Shown here in pieces: positions 34,990 through 47,200 of a stretch of 64,000 nucleotides of DNA; position 1 is the first letter of the stretch; each line of letters starts with the position of its first letter. The notes beneath the pieces were generated by a model that saw only the letters and a program-made list of their open reading frames with translations, was not told the DNA's origin and searched no databases. Source of the DNA: Erodium maritimum (lineage: Eukaryota; Streptophyta; Magnoliopsida; Geraniales; Geraniaceae); assembly GCA_963921825.1 (NCBI GenBank), contig OY997596.1, positions 34,091,932-34,155,931 of the forward strand, written 5' to 3'. Position numbers and translations under genes: made by a program.

Positions 34990-35235
34990 TGCACAGAACG
35001 CTCGCAACCTCCCGAGACTCTAACTCAGTCAGGCCAGCCAAAGAACGCTCGTAACCTCCCGAGACTGTAACTCGGTCAGGCCAGCCGAAGAACGCTCGCA
35101 ACCTCCCGAGACTCTAACTCGGTCAGGCCAGCCGAAGAACGCTCGCAACCTCCCGAGACTCTAACTCGGTCAGGCCAGCCGAAGAATGCTCGCAACTTAC
35201 CGAGACTCTAACTCGTAAGCCAGCCAAAGAATGCT
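34990..35235. repeat. 47-bp tandem array in the second solo LTR
   Basis: A 47-bp unit with GAACGCTCGCAACCTCCCGA and CTCGGTCAGGCCAGCC is repeated about five times. It replaces the 44-bp array found at the matching place of the first LTR copy. Confidence 0.88.
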
Positions 35236-35424
35236 GACAAACCCAAACCACACACGCGCGGCCAGGACCCCTTTATTGACGGGCGGGCCCCCTACCCCGT
35301 CTAAACATGCAGACGCGTGTGCTCGTGGACCCCCGTTTCATGAAGCGGGCCCCCAACCTCAGGTAACCACAATCACAATCACAAGTAAGTTCAACAACCA
35401 GTAACAACACAGGTTCAACACTCA

Positions 35425-35885
35425 CAGACACTCATGGCCACCCAAGATACCAACAGTAAAACACGGACTCAACAGCCCCACAGGCACTCACGGCCTCCCA
35501 AGATACACCAACAGTAACTCACGGGCTCAACAACCCACAGGCGCTCACGGCCTCCCAAGACACCAACAGTAAAGACACGGGTTCAACAACCCCACGACAC
35601 TCATGGCCACCCAAGACACCAACAGTAAAGACACGGGTTCAACAACCCCACGGGCACTCATGGCCACCCAAAACACCAAAGGTAAAGACACGGGTTCAAC
35701 AACCCCACGGGCACTCATGGCCACCCAAAACGCCAAAGGTAAAGACTCGGGTTCAACAACCCCAAGGGCACTCATGGCCACCCAGAACACCAAAGGTAAA
35801 GACACGGGTTCAACAACCCCACAGGCACTCATGGCCACCCAAGACCCAACAGTACAACACGGGCTCTCAAGGCCACCCAAGACAC
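35425..35885. repeat. Tandem array, inverse of 14605-14960
   Basis: Units of about 57-60 bp contain ACTCATGGCCACCCA and 'gggttcaacaacccca', repeated about eight times. Open frames in it are repeat artefacts. Confidence 0.9.
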
Positions 35886-37742
35886 AACTACACACAATCA
35901 ACCTCCGGCATAAACAATGCCTCCAACAGTTCTAATATCAACAGTTTCACAAACAACCTCCAGGCATGGTCATATGCCTCCAGTACTCCTAATCTCGATA
36001 AGTTCGCAATCAACCTCCGGGCATGGTCATATGCCTCCAGTAGTTCTATTATCGCTAAGTTCTCTGCTCCTACGACACTACTAAGTGTCACATGCATTCC
36101 CAATATTCGCTACGTTCCCGTATCATGCCTTTCTAATATTCGATAAACCTACTTAACCCACGACACCCCGGTGTCACATGCAATTCTACTGTTAACTTTC
36201 CCTAGTCAGGGGCGAGATCCGGCTACTTTTCCCTACCTCGTGCGTGTTCTCCCAAAAGCCAACCAACGAGCTCCGGTGATGATCTCAGTCACTCACCCAG
36301 CTTTCCCTTGCCTCGGTCCGTGGCACGATCTAAAAGAACACAATTTTAAGGCACTTAACAACTCGCAGGAATAAACTGAAAATCATTAAACTTGATGCCC
36401 AAACTTAACCCCGACAATGTCGATCACTCCCAAACTCCCCAAATACTCGACATTGTCCATAAGGGACCTGTAAAGGCCCGATTCGCCCGACATGGCGAAT
36501 CTGCCCGGGTTTTGTAAATGCCCTTCCGGGGCTCCAAAAATTCCCGTTTTCGTTTCTACGGTCTTAGAATAATTCAAGGGTCCAATGTACTTGACATAAT
36601 CGAATTCCGACTTCCGAGTCAATTAATTACCGTTTCAAGTTTCTAAAACCCGTTAATTATAACCTTTCCAATTTAATTCCAATTTTCGATTCGGTTATGG
36701 ATAAATGGTCCGGGGAACGTTCTAGAACACCCGAACACGAAACCCGATCACCCGAGCACGTGGGCCCCACCCGGCCCACCTTGGCCGTGGGACCTAGGGC
36801 TCAATTTTGGGCCCAGCCACCATGGTGGTGGCTGGTCCTAGCTCCGGCCAGCCACCCCATGGCCGGCCGGCCAGCCACTACCCACGGTGGTCGGAGCTCC
36901 TCCCGCGCTTCCGGTCACCGGAAAACGTCAAAACTCACCTCCAAACACCTCCCAAACGTCTCCAACACTCCCTCAACATCAAAACCACCTTAAACTAATA
37001 GTTTTATAAAAACCTAACTTCCAAAATTAATCAAAACGAGAATCGGTTCGGTGTATACCGTAGAGGAGAACGAGGGGAGTGCACTTTCTCCTAGCCTTGA
37101 GACGATCCAATGGTTGATGACGTGAATAGTGCCACAAACCCTAACTTCTCTCTCTTTTCTCTCTTCTTCTCCTTCTCTCTCTAAAACTCTCTTCTTTTCT
37201 AAAACTAACACATTTTCCCTTTTTTGTTTCTTTTTTACAAGTGTGGCCGGCCACCCCTCTCTTCCCTCATTTCCCCCCCCCCAAAAACCTAACACCACCA
37301 TAAGTTGGAAAAGTGTCAAGGTGGGTCCCACACCTTTTGGAAAATATCTCCTAGATATTTTCCAATCAGATTCGCGAAAAACGGACGTTTCGGGCTCCGA
37401 ACGGGCACTTTTTATAAGAAATTACGAAACTTGACAGGCTACAAGGAAACGGCTCAACTAAGACCGATGCGACGACGGCTAAGCTTTTTGGATCCAAAAC
37501 GGTCCTCGAATGGACCAAAACGTCGCTCGGTTGACTTTTCCAGCGAAAAGTCAACATTTCCCAAATTGATCAGAAAGTTGCCCTGAGTCCCCCGGAACTC
37601 ACTTTGGTCGATAACGGGGTCAACTTAAGTCCGGTATGACACTCGGGGTCATTTTAGGTTCAATTAAATGTTAGTCTTAAAATTTTTAAATTTTCCTATT
37701 TTTTGCAGGTTTGACTAGCGTTGACCGGGACTGGTTATTACA

Positions 37743-39014
37743 TTTACTCATACCCAACATCAGTGCCACCCACCCCTCCTTTCCTTGCTTCTTATTTTTC
37801 AAATAATGGAGAGTTTCATATGACAATATAATATTATCCTGGATCGAACGTCCAGGAACAAACGCACCTTGTGTCTCCGAGATCAACTCGTGCAGTAGGT
37901 CTTTCAGACGATTCGTCGCCACCTGCGAGACAATCTTGAATATCACATTACACAGCGCGATGGGTCGCAGATCCTTCAAGGACATCGGGCACTCCACTTT
38001 CGGAATCAAGACCAACGTCGTTCTGTTCAGTTCTTGCGGGATCTCCTCCCCCGCAAAGACTCTCCTCGCCCATTGAGTGACGTCCGCACCGACCGCGCCC
38101 CAATACTTCTGGTAGAAGTACGGGTTTAGGCCATCCGGACCCGGAGACTTGTTTGGTCCCATAGAGAACGTAGCCTCCCGAACTTCCTCAGAGGACACCT
38201 CACTCATGAGGGCCCGATTCTGTGCTGCTGTTACCTGCTGCTGAAACCTAGGACCGTTTATCCCATCCCCCCGAGTCTTCCTAGACAAGGTTTTATAAAA
38301 CTCCCGGATATGGTCCCCAAGTCCCGTGTCCCAGGAAAAGATATTCCCCTCTGCATCCTTTAGTTCCGTCACCTTGTTTATATTCTTTCGTTGCGCCGCC
38401 GATGCTTGAAAGAACTTGGTATTCTGATCACTCTCCGTGAGCCAGTGCTGTTTAGCCCTCTGTCTCCAGAATTCCCCCTTTTTCTCCAACGTAGAGACAT
38501 AGAGCTTCTGTAACGCTCGCCTACGCCGAATACTCGTTCTATCAAGACGCCCGTTCAACCACAGAATATGTTTTTCATACCGTGAGATTTTCCTGGCTAA
38601 GGCATTGTAGACCTCCTTCCCCCAGACCTCCAGTGCCTCACATGTTTCCTTTGTCTTAATTCCGATACCACGGTCACCAGGGGAGCCCCACCAAGCCTGA
38701 ATTAGATGGACACATTCCGGGTCTTCCGCCCACATGTTCTCAAACCTGAATTGCCTAGACCCCACCGGGTCCACTCTCCGTTCAGAGTCCAATAGTATGG
38801 GCAGATGATTTGATGTGGAAATGCCTAAATTGACCAAATGGGCATCCGACCACATCTCCCCCATTTCCCGCGACATGAGAGCCCTGTCAAGTTGGACCAC
38901 CATTCGCGTCTCCGGTTCACTGCCACTATGCCACGTAAACCCATACCCTTGAAGGGGTACATCAGTAAGGTGAGCCTCCCGCATCGCTCCCCTGAACCCG
39001 TGAATGAGGCCCAT
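37743..39014 (-). pseudogene. LINE endonuclease C-terminal part and RT N-terminal part
   Basis: The open frame 39014 down to about 37743 reads the end of an exonuclease-endonuclease-phosphatase domain (DVPLQGYGFTWHSG, then 'STSNHLPILL' with the catalytic S-N-H). A long linker follows, then RT motifs: MGPNKSPGPDGLNPYFYQKY, LVLIPKVECP, LRPIALCNVIFKIVS and GAFVPGRSIQDNI. It stops at the solo LTR, 34273-37742. Residues past 37742 come from the LTR. Confidence 0.92.
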
Positions 39015-39560
39015 CGGATACTGGTTTCCCCCCGCTTCTCTCTTTGCTTGAGGATGCCATTAAAATCCCCCATAAGAAGCCACCTCTCCGATATCCCCAC
39101 CCATTTGCCTAATGATCGAATCATCTCCCATGTCTGCTAGCGTAGATCCCGATTCGCCTCCCCATAGATCCCCGTGAAACGAAAAGACTCCCCACTTGCT
39201 TCCGTAACCTCCACATCAATGTAACGATCTCGATAGTCAATTTTCGTGACCGACACTCCCATTGCCCATAGAAGAATAATCCCACCTTTATGGCCATCTG
39301 TCGGGACCTCGCACCCCCCCGCGAAGCCCGTTTTCAATCTCAAAATATCTACGTCCCCTTTCTTTGCCAAAGTCTCACTTAGGAAGATCACCTGCGGTTT
39401 CCTGCGACGAATCGCCCCTTTTAGATATTCCACCGCAGCCAAATTCCCTAGACCCTATAGTTCTAGGACAGAAAACGCATTCTTCGTCCACGCAAGCATA
39501 ACACAAACCCCCTGATCGGCTTCGAGAGCTAGACCGGTTACGCAACCCCGACTCCCTTCT
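38825..39560 (-). pseudogene. LINE endonuclease N-terminal part
   Basis: The frame 39442-39137 begins MAAVEYLKGAIRRRKPQVIF and LSETLAKKGDVD, the start of the LINE apurinic endonuclease (its catalytic E is in FLSET). A TAG stops it near 39137. The next piece (39124-38825) has WLLMGDFNGIL, the D-x-N catalytic segment, and a frameshift near 39020 joins it to the next frame. At least one stop and one frameshift therefore disable the protein. Confidence 0.88.
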
Positions 39561-39783
39561 CCCCCGTGCCAAGGCAGTAAGTCACTGGCGGCACCCGACG
39601 ACCTGAATCCCAGCAACTGGCCGCGGACCTCCTCCGGTCAGACAAGATGCACGACCACACCCCAATACACTCGACCCGAGACCCGGCAAAACTGTCCGCG
39701 GACCTCCTCGGGACAAGGCGCACGACCACCCCCAATCGCCGGAAACAAACGCAACTCCGAACTCCGTCACACCCCCTCTCCGC

Positions 39784-40806
39784 TAGGGGTGAGCATCGGC
39801 CGGTACCCGCCTATAATCCCAAACCCGTTACCCAAACCGTTCTTCCCGGTTACATAAAACCCGTACCCATCCCCATCACCGGTCACTAAAGGAAAGGCCG
39901 ATAACCGCCCGTCCTCACAACCGGTCGGGGATGGTTATAACCAACCAACACAGGCCCAATAGGCTTCTTATTGGGCCTACTAAAATAAACATTCAAACAT
40001 TCAACTTAATTCCTACAATTCAAACTTAATTTCAAACAATTTCACTTTAACTTCATAAACCTGCCTATTATTAAACCGATTTCAGTTTAAATACTTTAAA
40101 CATTCAAACAAAACACAACAATTCCTACAACTAATACCTCATAATCATATAAAACAGCGTCTTTTATACAACACGGTCTAAGAAACCGTTTTTGTTGTAC
40201 AACACAAAAAGTTGAACAAAAAAATCAGTTTTAACTAAACTGAAATCGAGACTGGCTGAGATTGACAGCCAGGCCTGTTGGCGCCTCCGACGAGGTTAGA
40301 GGAGAGAGAGACGAAGCTCAACCGGCTTGGAATCGAGAGAGAAAGTGATATACACCTAGGGTTTTTGGCTGTCAATCGAGAGAGAGAGAAGGTGGAAGGA
40401 CGGGCATTGAATGCGAGGGGATAGGGATGACTGGATCAACTTCAAGGCTAATCCAACGGCAGGAAAGAAATCCCTAAATCGGATGGCTGAGGGAGAAGGA
40501 ACGTTGGAAACGGGCCGAGACTCAGACGGGCCTTCGCGTCTGAACCAGGCCAGGCGATTGTGGGCCGGGGAAGTGGCTGGGCCTCTACCCAGGCCCAGTG
40601 GACTGGACGGGCATTGACCGGGTAAGACCGGTTTTTTTGGTCACCACCGGTTTGGCTCACCCAAACCGTTAACCACCCATTGACCTCCGGTTCAGTGATT
40701 TTAAAACCAGCTTTGGCTCGGGTAAGACCGGTTCCGGGTATTCCGGTGACGGGGACGGCCGGAGACGGCCGGTTTCCGGTGATGATCGGATTTTTGCTCA
40801 GCCCTA
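39784..40806. mobile_element. Non-autonomous hAT element, relative of 30149-31009
   Basis: The tips are TAGGGGTGAGCATCGGCC and TTTGCTCAGCCCTA. An 8-bp duplication with one mismatch (CTCTCCGC at 39776-39783, TTCTCCGC at 40807-40814) flanks it. The sub-terminal 'accggt' words match those of the 30.1-kb copy, while the middle is unrelated. It carries a GA-repeat and 'aatcgagagagag' at 40296-40392, which looks like acquired sequence. There is no transposase. Confidence 0.85.
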
Positions 40807-41068
40807 TTCTCCGCCAACCACTACCCGAGGACCACCCTCGCGAGCGTGGGGCAACCTGCTCCTTCTCCGGCCGGACTGTAAATCCGGTCCACCCCAGAGT
40901 CTCCCGGACTCCGAAAATGGGAAGTAGCAAAACGCACCGTCCAAAACTCCACCGGAGCGAGCTTTAAACGGGACACAATGAAGGAACAGGAACATACCTT
41001 CCTTCTCCTCCCGGACGACAGCCGGCACGCACTCGGTTCTCCTCCGTCGCTGAAAGTATACTTTTTAT

Positions 41069-41586
41069 CGTTACATTACTATTTTACTTTATTTTCATAA
41101 AGGATAGATATATAGTTTGCAATTTTTTTAAATATTTTCTACATATTGAAATCCATATTTTTCTTCAATAAAATTGAAAAAAGATCTAAAAGGCGAGCAG
41201 TTTAAGTACGAATTTTTTTCATTACCCTTAAACATCTCCCACCGCTACAAAAATAGGATTGTCCAAATCCAAATTTTATCTTCGCCCCACCCGATACAAA
41301 AAAGAGGTGGCATTTTGAAGCGTGCGACTGCAAGAAGCCACGTGTGTATTCCAGACGTGGCGAAGTGTCATTGGCAAAGCTTGTCTAGATGCAACTGTAC
41401 TCTTGGGTAGACGATCTTAACTGGTAAAGCTCCAGAGAAAGAAAGAGATACGTGGTTTTCAAGTTTGTAGTGCTGTGCTGCAAATATCTCGCTCTTCTCT
41501 CTCTCTCGTTTCCTTCCGGAATATTCGTCACTCTCTCTCTGCTGCTTGTGCAGATTGCAATGAACTTGTAGGCTGAGATCGACAAG
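41069..41586 (+). promoter_or_regulatory. Upstream and 5' leader region of the VPS13-like gene
   Basis: Only about 520 bp separate the LINE 5' border from the VPS13 start codon, so the local promoter must lie here or use the LINE. A CACGTG G-box is at 41339-41344, with a second ACGT core (GACGTGG) about 10 bp further on; bZIP/bHLH factors bind such sites. A CT-rich stretch (41490-41540) looks like a plant 5' leader. I cannot fix the transcription start. Confidence 0.5.
41560..41571 (+). promoter_or_regulatory. Three-codon upstream ORF
   Basis: ATG AAC TTG TAG ends 15 bases before the VPS13 ATG at 41587. If transcribed, this minimal uORF could lower initiation at the main start. The short distance makes reinitiation poor, so leaky scanning would be needed. 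Confidence 0.4.
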
Positions 41587-44205
41587 ATGTTGGAGGATCA
41601 GGTGGCGTATTTGCTGCAGAGATATTTGGGGAACTATGTCAGAGGCCTCAACAAGGAGGCTCTCAAAATCAGTGTCTGGCAAGGTCTGCTCAATTTCATT
41701 ATCTCGACCTTTTGGCTGCCTGTGAAGTTTTGATTTTCGATTTGGACTTGAATTATCAAGTGTTGTTTTGCTTGTGATTGTGATTGTAATTGATATGTTC
41801 GGAACAAAGTTATTTTCTGTTACATTTAATTAATCGGTTTTCTAAGCTAATGGTCAAGTATAGGGTCTGGTAGTTTCACTCAACTAGACCAGTAGTGGCT
41901 ACGGAGGAGAGGGGTTTTTCTCACACCCAATACCCCAAAAGGTTAAATATAGCAAACTTGTGCAAGTGAAACTTCTTATATGTAGCCAAGGTAGTAAAAA
42001 TCGCTCGGCGCTAGTCGGGCGGCTAAGGCCTTTTGAAGATTAATAGGGTAGGCCAACAAGGAAACGGCGCTTAGGCGGGCGCCTAGGCGGGATTTTTAGT
42101 ACACTGAATATAGCAAACTGGTAGTTTCACTTACTGTGATTAGACTCTTAAATTTTTGGTCTCATAATATAAGTGGAAGTGAAATTTCCCGATTGCTTCC
42201 TCCCTGTACTTAACTATGGACCAAAAGTACATTCAATATATTCTTGCTACAGTTCATGTTACGTAACTGTAGAGTGAGTTCACAGACAAGATTTTGTGAC
42301 CTGTGAAGTTTTTGTCTGAGTTTATTTGAAACTAGAAAGTTAACATTTCTTACCTGCTTCGATTATCATGTATTATTTGAGGTACCTGGATATCAATACA
42401 ACTGTAAATGCTATTCAACATAGTTCACTGATTTAGTGATATTTGTTTTATTTTTTATTTATCATCTTAGTAAGTAGATTTTTCTTTTGTATCATGCAAA
42501 TGGGAAATTTAGAAATGTACGATGGACTGAATACAGACAAAGGAGGGTGATCTAAATAAAAACATCATTTAGCCCTATTGATTCTTCTTTGTCATATTCT
42601 TTTTCTGCCTATTGGATTCTTATTTTCTAAATTGTAAACCAGGTGATGTGGAACTAACAAATATGCAGCTGAAGCCCGAGGCACTGAATGCATTAAAGTT
42701 ACCTATTAAAGTTAAGGCAGGGTTCCTTGGTTCAGTCAAGCTAAAGGTTTGTTATGATAAATGGTTGATTTAGATGTTGAGTTCTAAATCGTGTTTTTCA
42801 TGTAATCATATTTATGCCTTATCTTGGTTAGACTAATCGAACTTCTATAATTGGAACTTGGGTTTTAGTTTTTTTTTTTCTTTCACAGAAGAGGAAGTTC
42901 TGTCCAAAAATGTTAATATATTGATTGACTGATAAAAACTGATACCCTCCAGCTAATAAAATGGCTGATCTTTGGCAGAACATGGTATCTACAGACATTA
43001 TCCATTGGTTTCTATCTTTTCTACCTTTCTGGTTTGAAATAGGGTGTGTGTGGGGGCAAGGGTTTGTCAATATTCTAGCATTTACTGTTGGGTATGTGCT
43101 GGAACTGATTTGATTATAATAATCCTTTAGTTTCACATAGGCTTCATGGGTTGCTTGATCGGGGGTTTATTTTTAGGTTTCCCTTCCACCGTCGCATTCT
43201 GGTTGTCTAGGCCATGTTATGCTGCAACACATTTGCAGGTCCATATTATGTCTGGCTCTTGGTATCTGCTCAACCGAATGCAATGTTCTTACGGAAAGAA
43301 ATATGTTCTCCTTGACAGTACAAGAGTCCTTTAAGTTTCAAAGCACTACCGTACTGTGCTTGGATGGTGACAAAAATATATTCGTTACATTTTCCCAATT
43401 TCTTAATGAGAACATACTGAAAATGTTTTCAGTAGAGTAATGTTTAGAGCTTTGATGACCTTCTCAACTTTGAAGTCCTATGATATGCTCCAATTCCAGG
43501 TACCATGGAGCAGGCTCGGCCAAGATCCGGTTTTAGTTTATCTCGATCGCATTTTTTTATTAGCTGAACCAGCAACACAAGTTGAAGGATGCACTGAGGA
43601 TGCTATACAAGAAGCCAAGAAAAGGCAAGTGCGGGTAAGTCATAGAAAGTCACACATATAGGTATATAATTAGCCTATATATATGTTGGAATGGCTAAGT
43701 AATTCGTCCTTTTGTACCTGTAGGAAATGGAAATGAAGTTGCTAGAGAGGGCTCAACAGTTGAAGTTAGAAATGGTATGTTCTAAGTTGCAGCACAATTC
43801 TTTAGCCAATATAATGAGGGCTGAACGTACCTGATAGTTAAATCTACATAAATATTGTATTGTTAGTGTGTATATAAATGTGTTTGTAACCAGTTAATGC
43901 ATTGCATGCTTGTCTGTGAAGAATAACTCATGGCTAGGATCATTCATCAACACGGTAGTTGGCAACTTAAAGCTTTCAATTTCAAATATCCATATCAGAT
44001 ATGAGGACCTAGAAAGGTAAAGGTTATTCATATCTAGATTTTACATCATGTAATGAGGTTGCAAATCTTATGCCTCCTGTTTTGTAGCAATCCTGGCCAT
44101 CCGTTTGCCGCTGGTGTAACTTTGGAGAAACTCTCAGCTGTGACAATTGATGATAGTGGGCGGGAGACCTTTGTTACTAGTGGCTCACTGGACCGTATTC
44201 AAAAG
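41587..44205 (+). other. Chorein_N-coding exons 1-6 of VPS13
   Basis: Exons 1-6 encode about residues 1-200. Visible are the amphipathic start, LKPEALNALKLPIKVKAGFL, the LKVPWSRLGQDPVLVYLDRI strand and NLKLSISNIHIRYEDLE, all hallmarks of the VPS13/ATG2 chorein end. In this family that end docks on the donor membrane, usually the ER, and lets lipid enter the groove. The segment is uninterrupted, so this end of the protein looks functional. Confidence 0.9.
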
Positions 44206-47200
44206 GTTACTATATTTCAATACCTTGTGAATTACTGAATTTATTAGTTGACATGGAACATTTTACTTCATTTGTTGGTCTTCCAGTTTTCACTATTAAA
44301 CCTACTCATAACTACTCTCTATTTTGTGTTTATTATAAACTTCCCCATCTACATTCAAAGCCGATTGCTATTGATTTTTCAACCATCCAAACTTCTTTTC
44401 AGCATATTGAAATATTTGTTACGCTATATTGGATTTGGCTGTTTGATTTCAACTCTCTGTTTTAAGTTGTTGGGCCTTGTTCAGCCAGCCCAGGCCTTTT
44501 TAATGATGTTAGCTGTTTATATATCGTGTTGCCTCAATGTGAAAGGCATGATTTTGTCTAGTTCAACGATACCTTCTTCCACCTCTCTCTTTGCTCCTTT
44601 CTCTCTATCTCTCTCTATCCAGCAACTCTAATTCACTATCCTTACAACAACGCCTCCAGTATCGATTGTCTTGTTACACTTGTATCAGATTCTCTTTCCA
44701 GATTACAAGTCCGCCTCCGTCTCGAACAAGCAACTCCAAGAGCATTTGGTTGCAACAAATGCTGAGGTGGTAAGCATCAAGGAAAATGTTGCAGAGCTCT
44801 GAACTTCCATGGTAATATGACCAAGCTCCTCCAAGCCTTGATTGATAAAATTCCTGATTCACCTTAGCGCTTTACCACTGTTCCCCCATCTCTTTACTCT
44901 GTTTCTGAGCTGATTGCTGCCACTCCTCCACATAAAGGTTCCATCTTGGGCGCTCCACTTAAAAATCTTCAGGACTCTCCAACTCGTCGTGATTCACGAG
45001 CCCGACAGCCTCCTAGGTTTAATGGAACGGATTTCCATGGTTGGGAATTGAAATTCCTCCAGCACTATCTTTAAGAAAATGCAACTGAGCAGGAGATGTT
45101 GCGTGAAGCGATGATGGGTTTTGAGAACGTAGCCTTGCATCACCACCTCCACTGGATGAAACAAATGCAAGCTCGTGGGATTCATGACCCTCCATGGGAC
45201 GATTATCTGGGTGCTTTGCACAGACGCTTCACAGATGGAGATTATACCGATTATATGTTGGAGCTTGCTCATCTCCGGCAAGATGGCTCGGTAGAGACCT
45301 ACTTCCAGGCTTCCAATGTATTGTTACCCAACTAAACCTATCTGAGAAAGACACTCTAGCAATGTTCTTAAGCCACCTCAAACTAGAAATTGAGGACGCC
45401 GTCCACCTAATTTTTCCGAAGACATCACACAAGCACTCCTCATGGCTAAGCAGATTGAGAGGAAAGGCCAATCCTTCACGCGTTCTTCATTCAACTCCCT
45501 TCCACCAATTCAACAACCACACCAATCTAGTTACCGACCGCTAAATTGCACAAACCTACCCAAACACCAGCCATTACCAGCTCCCAAATATGCTCCTACA
45601 CATCTTAAATCTCCAAATCCTCCTACTGTTGCTCATAGACAACTTCGGGACACGCGGTTTCGTAAGGGACTTTGTGTTTGGTGGGAAGACAAATTCTCCG
45701 GGCTGCACCAAATCACAATTGTTTCAGCTTTTAGTGGAGAATGATTCGATTTCCCAAGGTGACGGGGATGTGTTCGTAGAATGCGTCACATTCCTTGATC
45801 CCGTTGATGAAGATGGATTGGTATGTTGATCTTGGTTGATTCGTGTAGTACTCACAATTTCATAAACGCTTCCATAGCTTCTCGAATTCAATGTGCAATG
45901 ACAAATACACTTGCTATTGAGGTGACAATAGCCAATGGAGATGTGCTGTTCACAGGTGCTTACTGCAATGATCTATCCTGGGTTATGCAACAAGTTCCTT
46001 TTGTTGCCAATTTCTTACATTACATGTCCAAGTTTGCGATATGATACTTGGTGTGCAATGACTTGTCACGTTGGGACCAATCTTATGGGATTTCGCTAGC
46101 CTCACTATGGAATTCGAGCAACAAGGTGCGCAAGTCAAATTACAGAGAATCCCTCCTGGAGAGATTGCTCAGGCGTCAAGAAAGCAATGCCACAATCACC
46201 TGTTTCTTTGTGTTCTTGCTCCAAATTCGATGCCTCATCTCCTCAGGCAATTAACTCGATCTATTACTTGAGTTTTAAGACTTGTTCGTTGAACCTTGAG
46301 GCCTTCCACCTCAAAGGACGCATGACCACTCTATCTCCTTCCTTCAGTACAAAGACAGAACTACACCTTTGATTACAGACGCCTCAACGCCATGGCTATC
46401 AAGGCAAAGTTTTCGATTCCTTTGGTCGAGGAACTTTTGGATGAACCCCATAGTGCAACATTTTTCACGAAGTTGGATTTGCGAGTTGGTTATCATCAAA
46501 TACTTAGAAGAAAGAGGACATTCGTGAACCAGATTTTTGCACACACTCGGGACATTACGAATTCTTGGTGATGCTGCTCGGACTTACGAACGCGCCAACG
46601 ACTTTTCAATTACTCATGAACAACACCTTCTGTCCTCTATTACATGTATGTGTTCTAGTGTTTTTTAATGATGTTCTCATTTACTCTAATTCATTGAATG
46701 ATCACACTGTCGACCTCAAGCTAGTATTTGAGATTTTTCGAACAAAGCAACTCTTTCTCAAAGACTCTTGGTATGTGTTCCCTGCCCCAATGATCAAATT
46801 CCTTGGCCTTGTGATTTCTAACTCGGGGGTGGCAATGGATAAGTGCAAAATTGGAGCTGGGTTGGATTGGCCAATTCCCACAACGGTAAAAAAGATTTGG
46901 GGTTTCTTAGGGCTAACAGGCTGTTATCATCGTTTGCGAGGCTACGGATCTATTTCGAGGCCATCACAGACTTGCTGAAGAAGGACGCATTCCTTTGGTC
47001 CCAAGAGGCTACTGATGCCTTCAAGGCCCTTCATGTTACACTCACTACAGCACCAGTGCTTGCCTTACCAGACTTGTCACATTTATTCGGGAGACAGATG
47101 CATCCTGTACATGAATTGGGACTGTGTTGACCCTATTTGGGAGGCCAATTGTCTTCTTCAACAAGGCTGTAGGGATCCGACAACGTTCCTTATCTGTATA

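Larger units (their letters stand above)
34273..37742 (-). mobile_element. Solo LTR, Ty3/gypsy type, 3.47 kb, inside the LINE RT
   Basis: On the plus strand the block starts TGTCACGCCCC and ends GGTTATTACA, with a perfect 5-bp duplication TTTAC (34268-34272, 37743-37747). It is the inverse of the LTR at 12882-15879. Shared parts include the conserved hairpin (34684-34701), the TGGCCACCCAAGA array (35425-35885) and the stretch with 'aaaatatctcctagatattttccaa' near 37340. It differs in length and in its second tandem array. It splits the LINE reverse transcriptase. Confidence 0.88.
31612..41057 (-). mobile_element. L1-type LINE with three nested insertions
   Basis: Minus-strand homology runs endonuclease, reverse transcriptase, zinc finger, RNase H, ending in a T-run near 31925-31932. 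An 11-bp direct repeat ATACTTTTTAT at 31601-31611 and 41058-41068 fits a LINE target duplication. Inside it are a MITE (31615-31920, in the poly-A region), a solo LTR (34273-37742, in the RT) and a hAT element (39784-40806, 5' region). Without these the LINE is about 4.7 kb, with too little room upstream of ORF2 for a full ORF1. Confidence 0.85.

Noticed and set aside
40448-40930. 160-codon minus-strand ORF
   Set aside because: It crosses the hAT element border at 40806, so it is a chance open frame over repeated 'accgg' words.
42828-43136. 102-codon minus-strand ORF as an antisense gene
   Set aside because: It is inside VPS13 intron 2, with no motif and no supporting signals.
45096-47130. 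Plus-strand ORFs in intron 6 as alternative VPS13 exons
   Set aside because: They match gypsy gag, protease and RT in order, and exon 6 joins exon 7 in phase without them.
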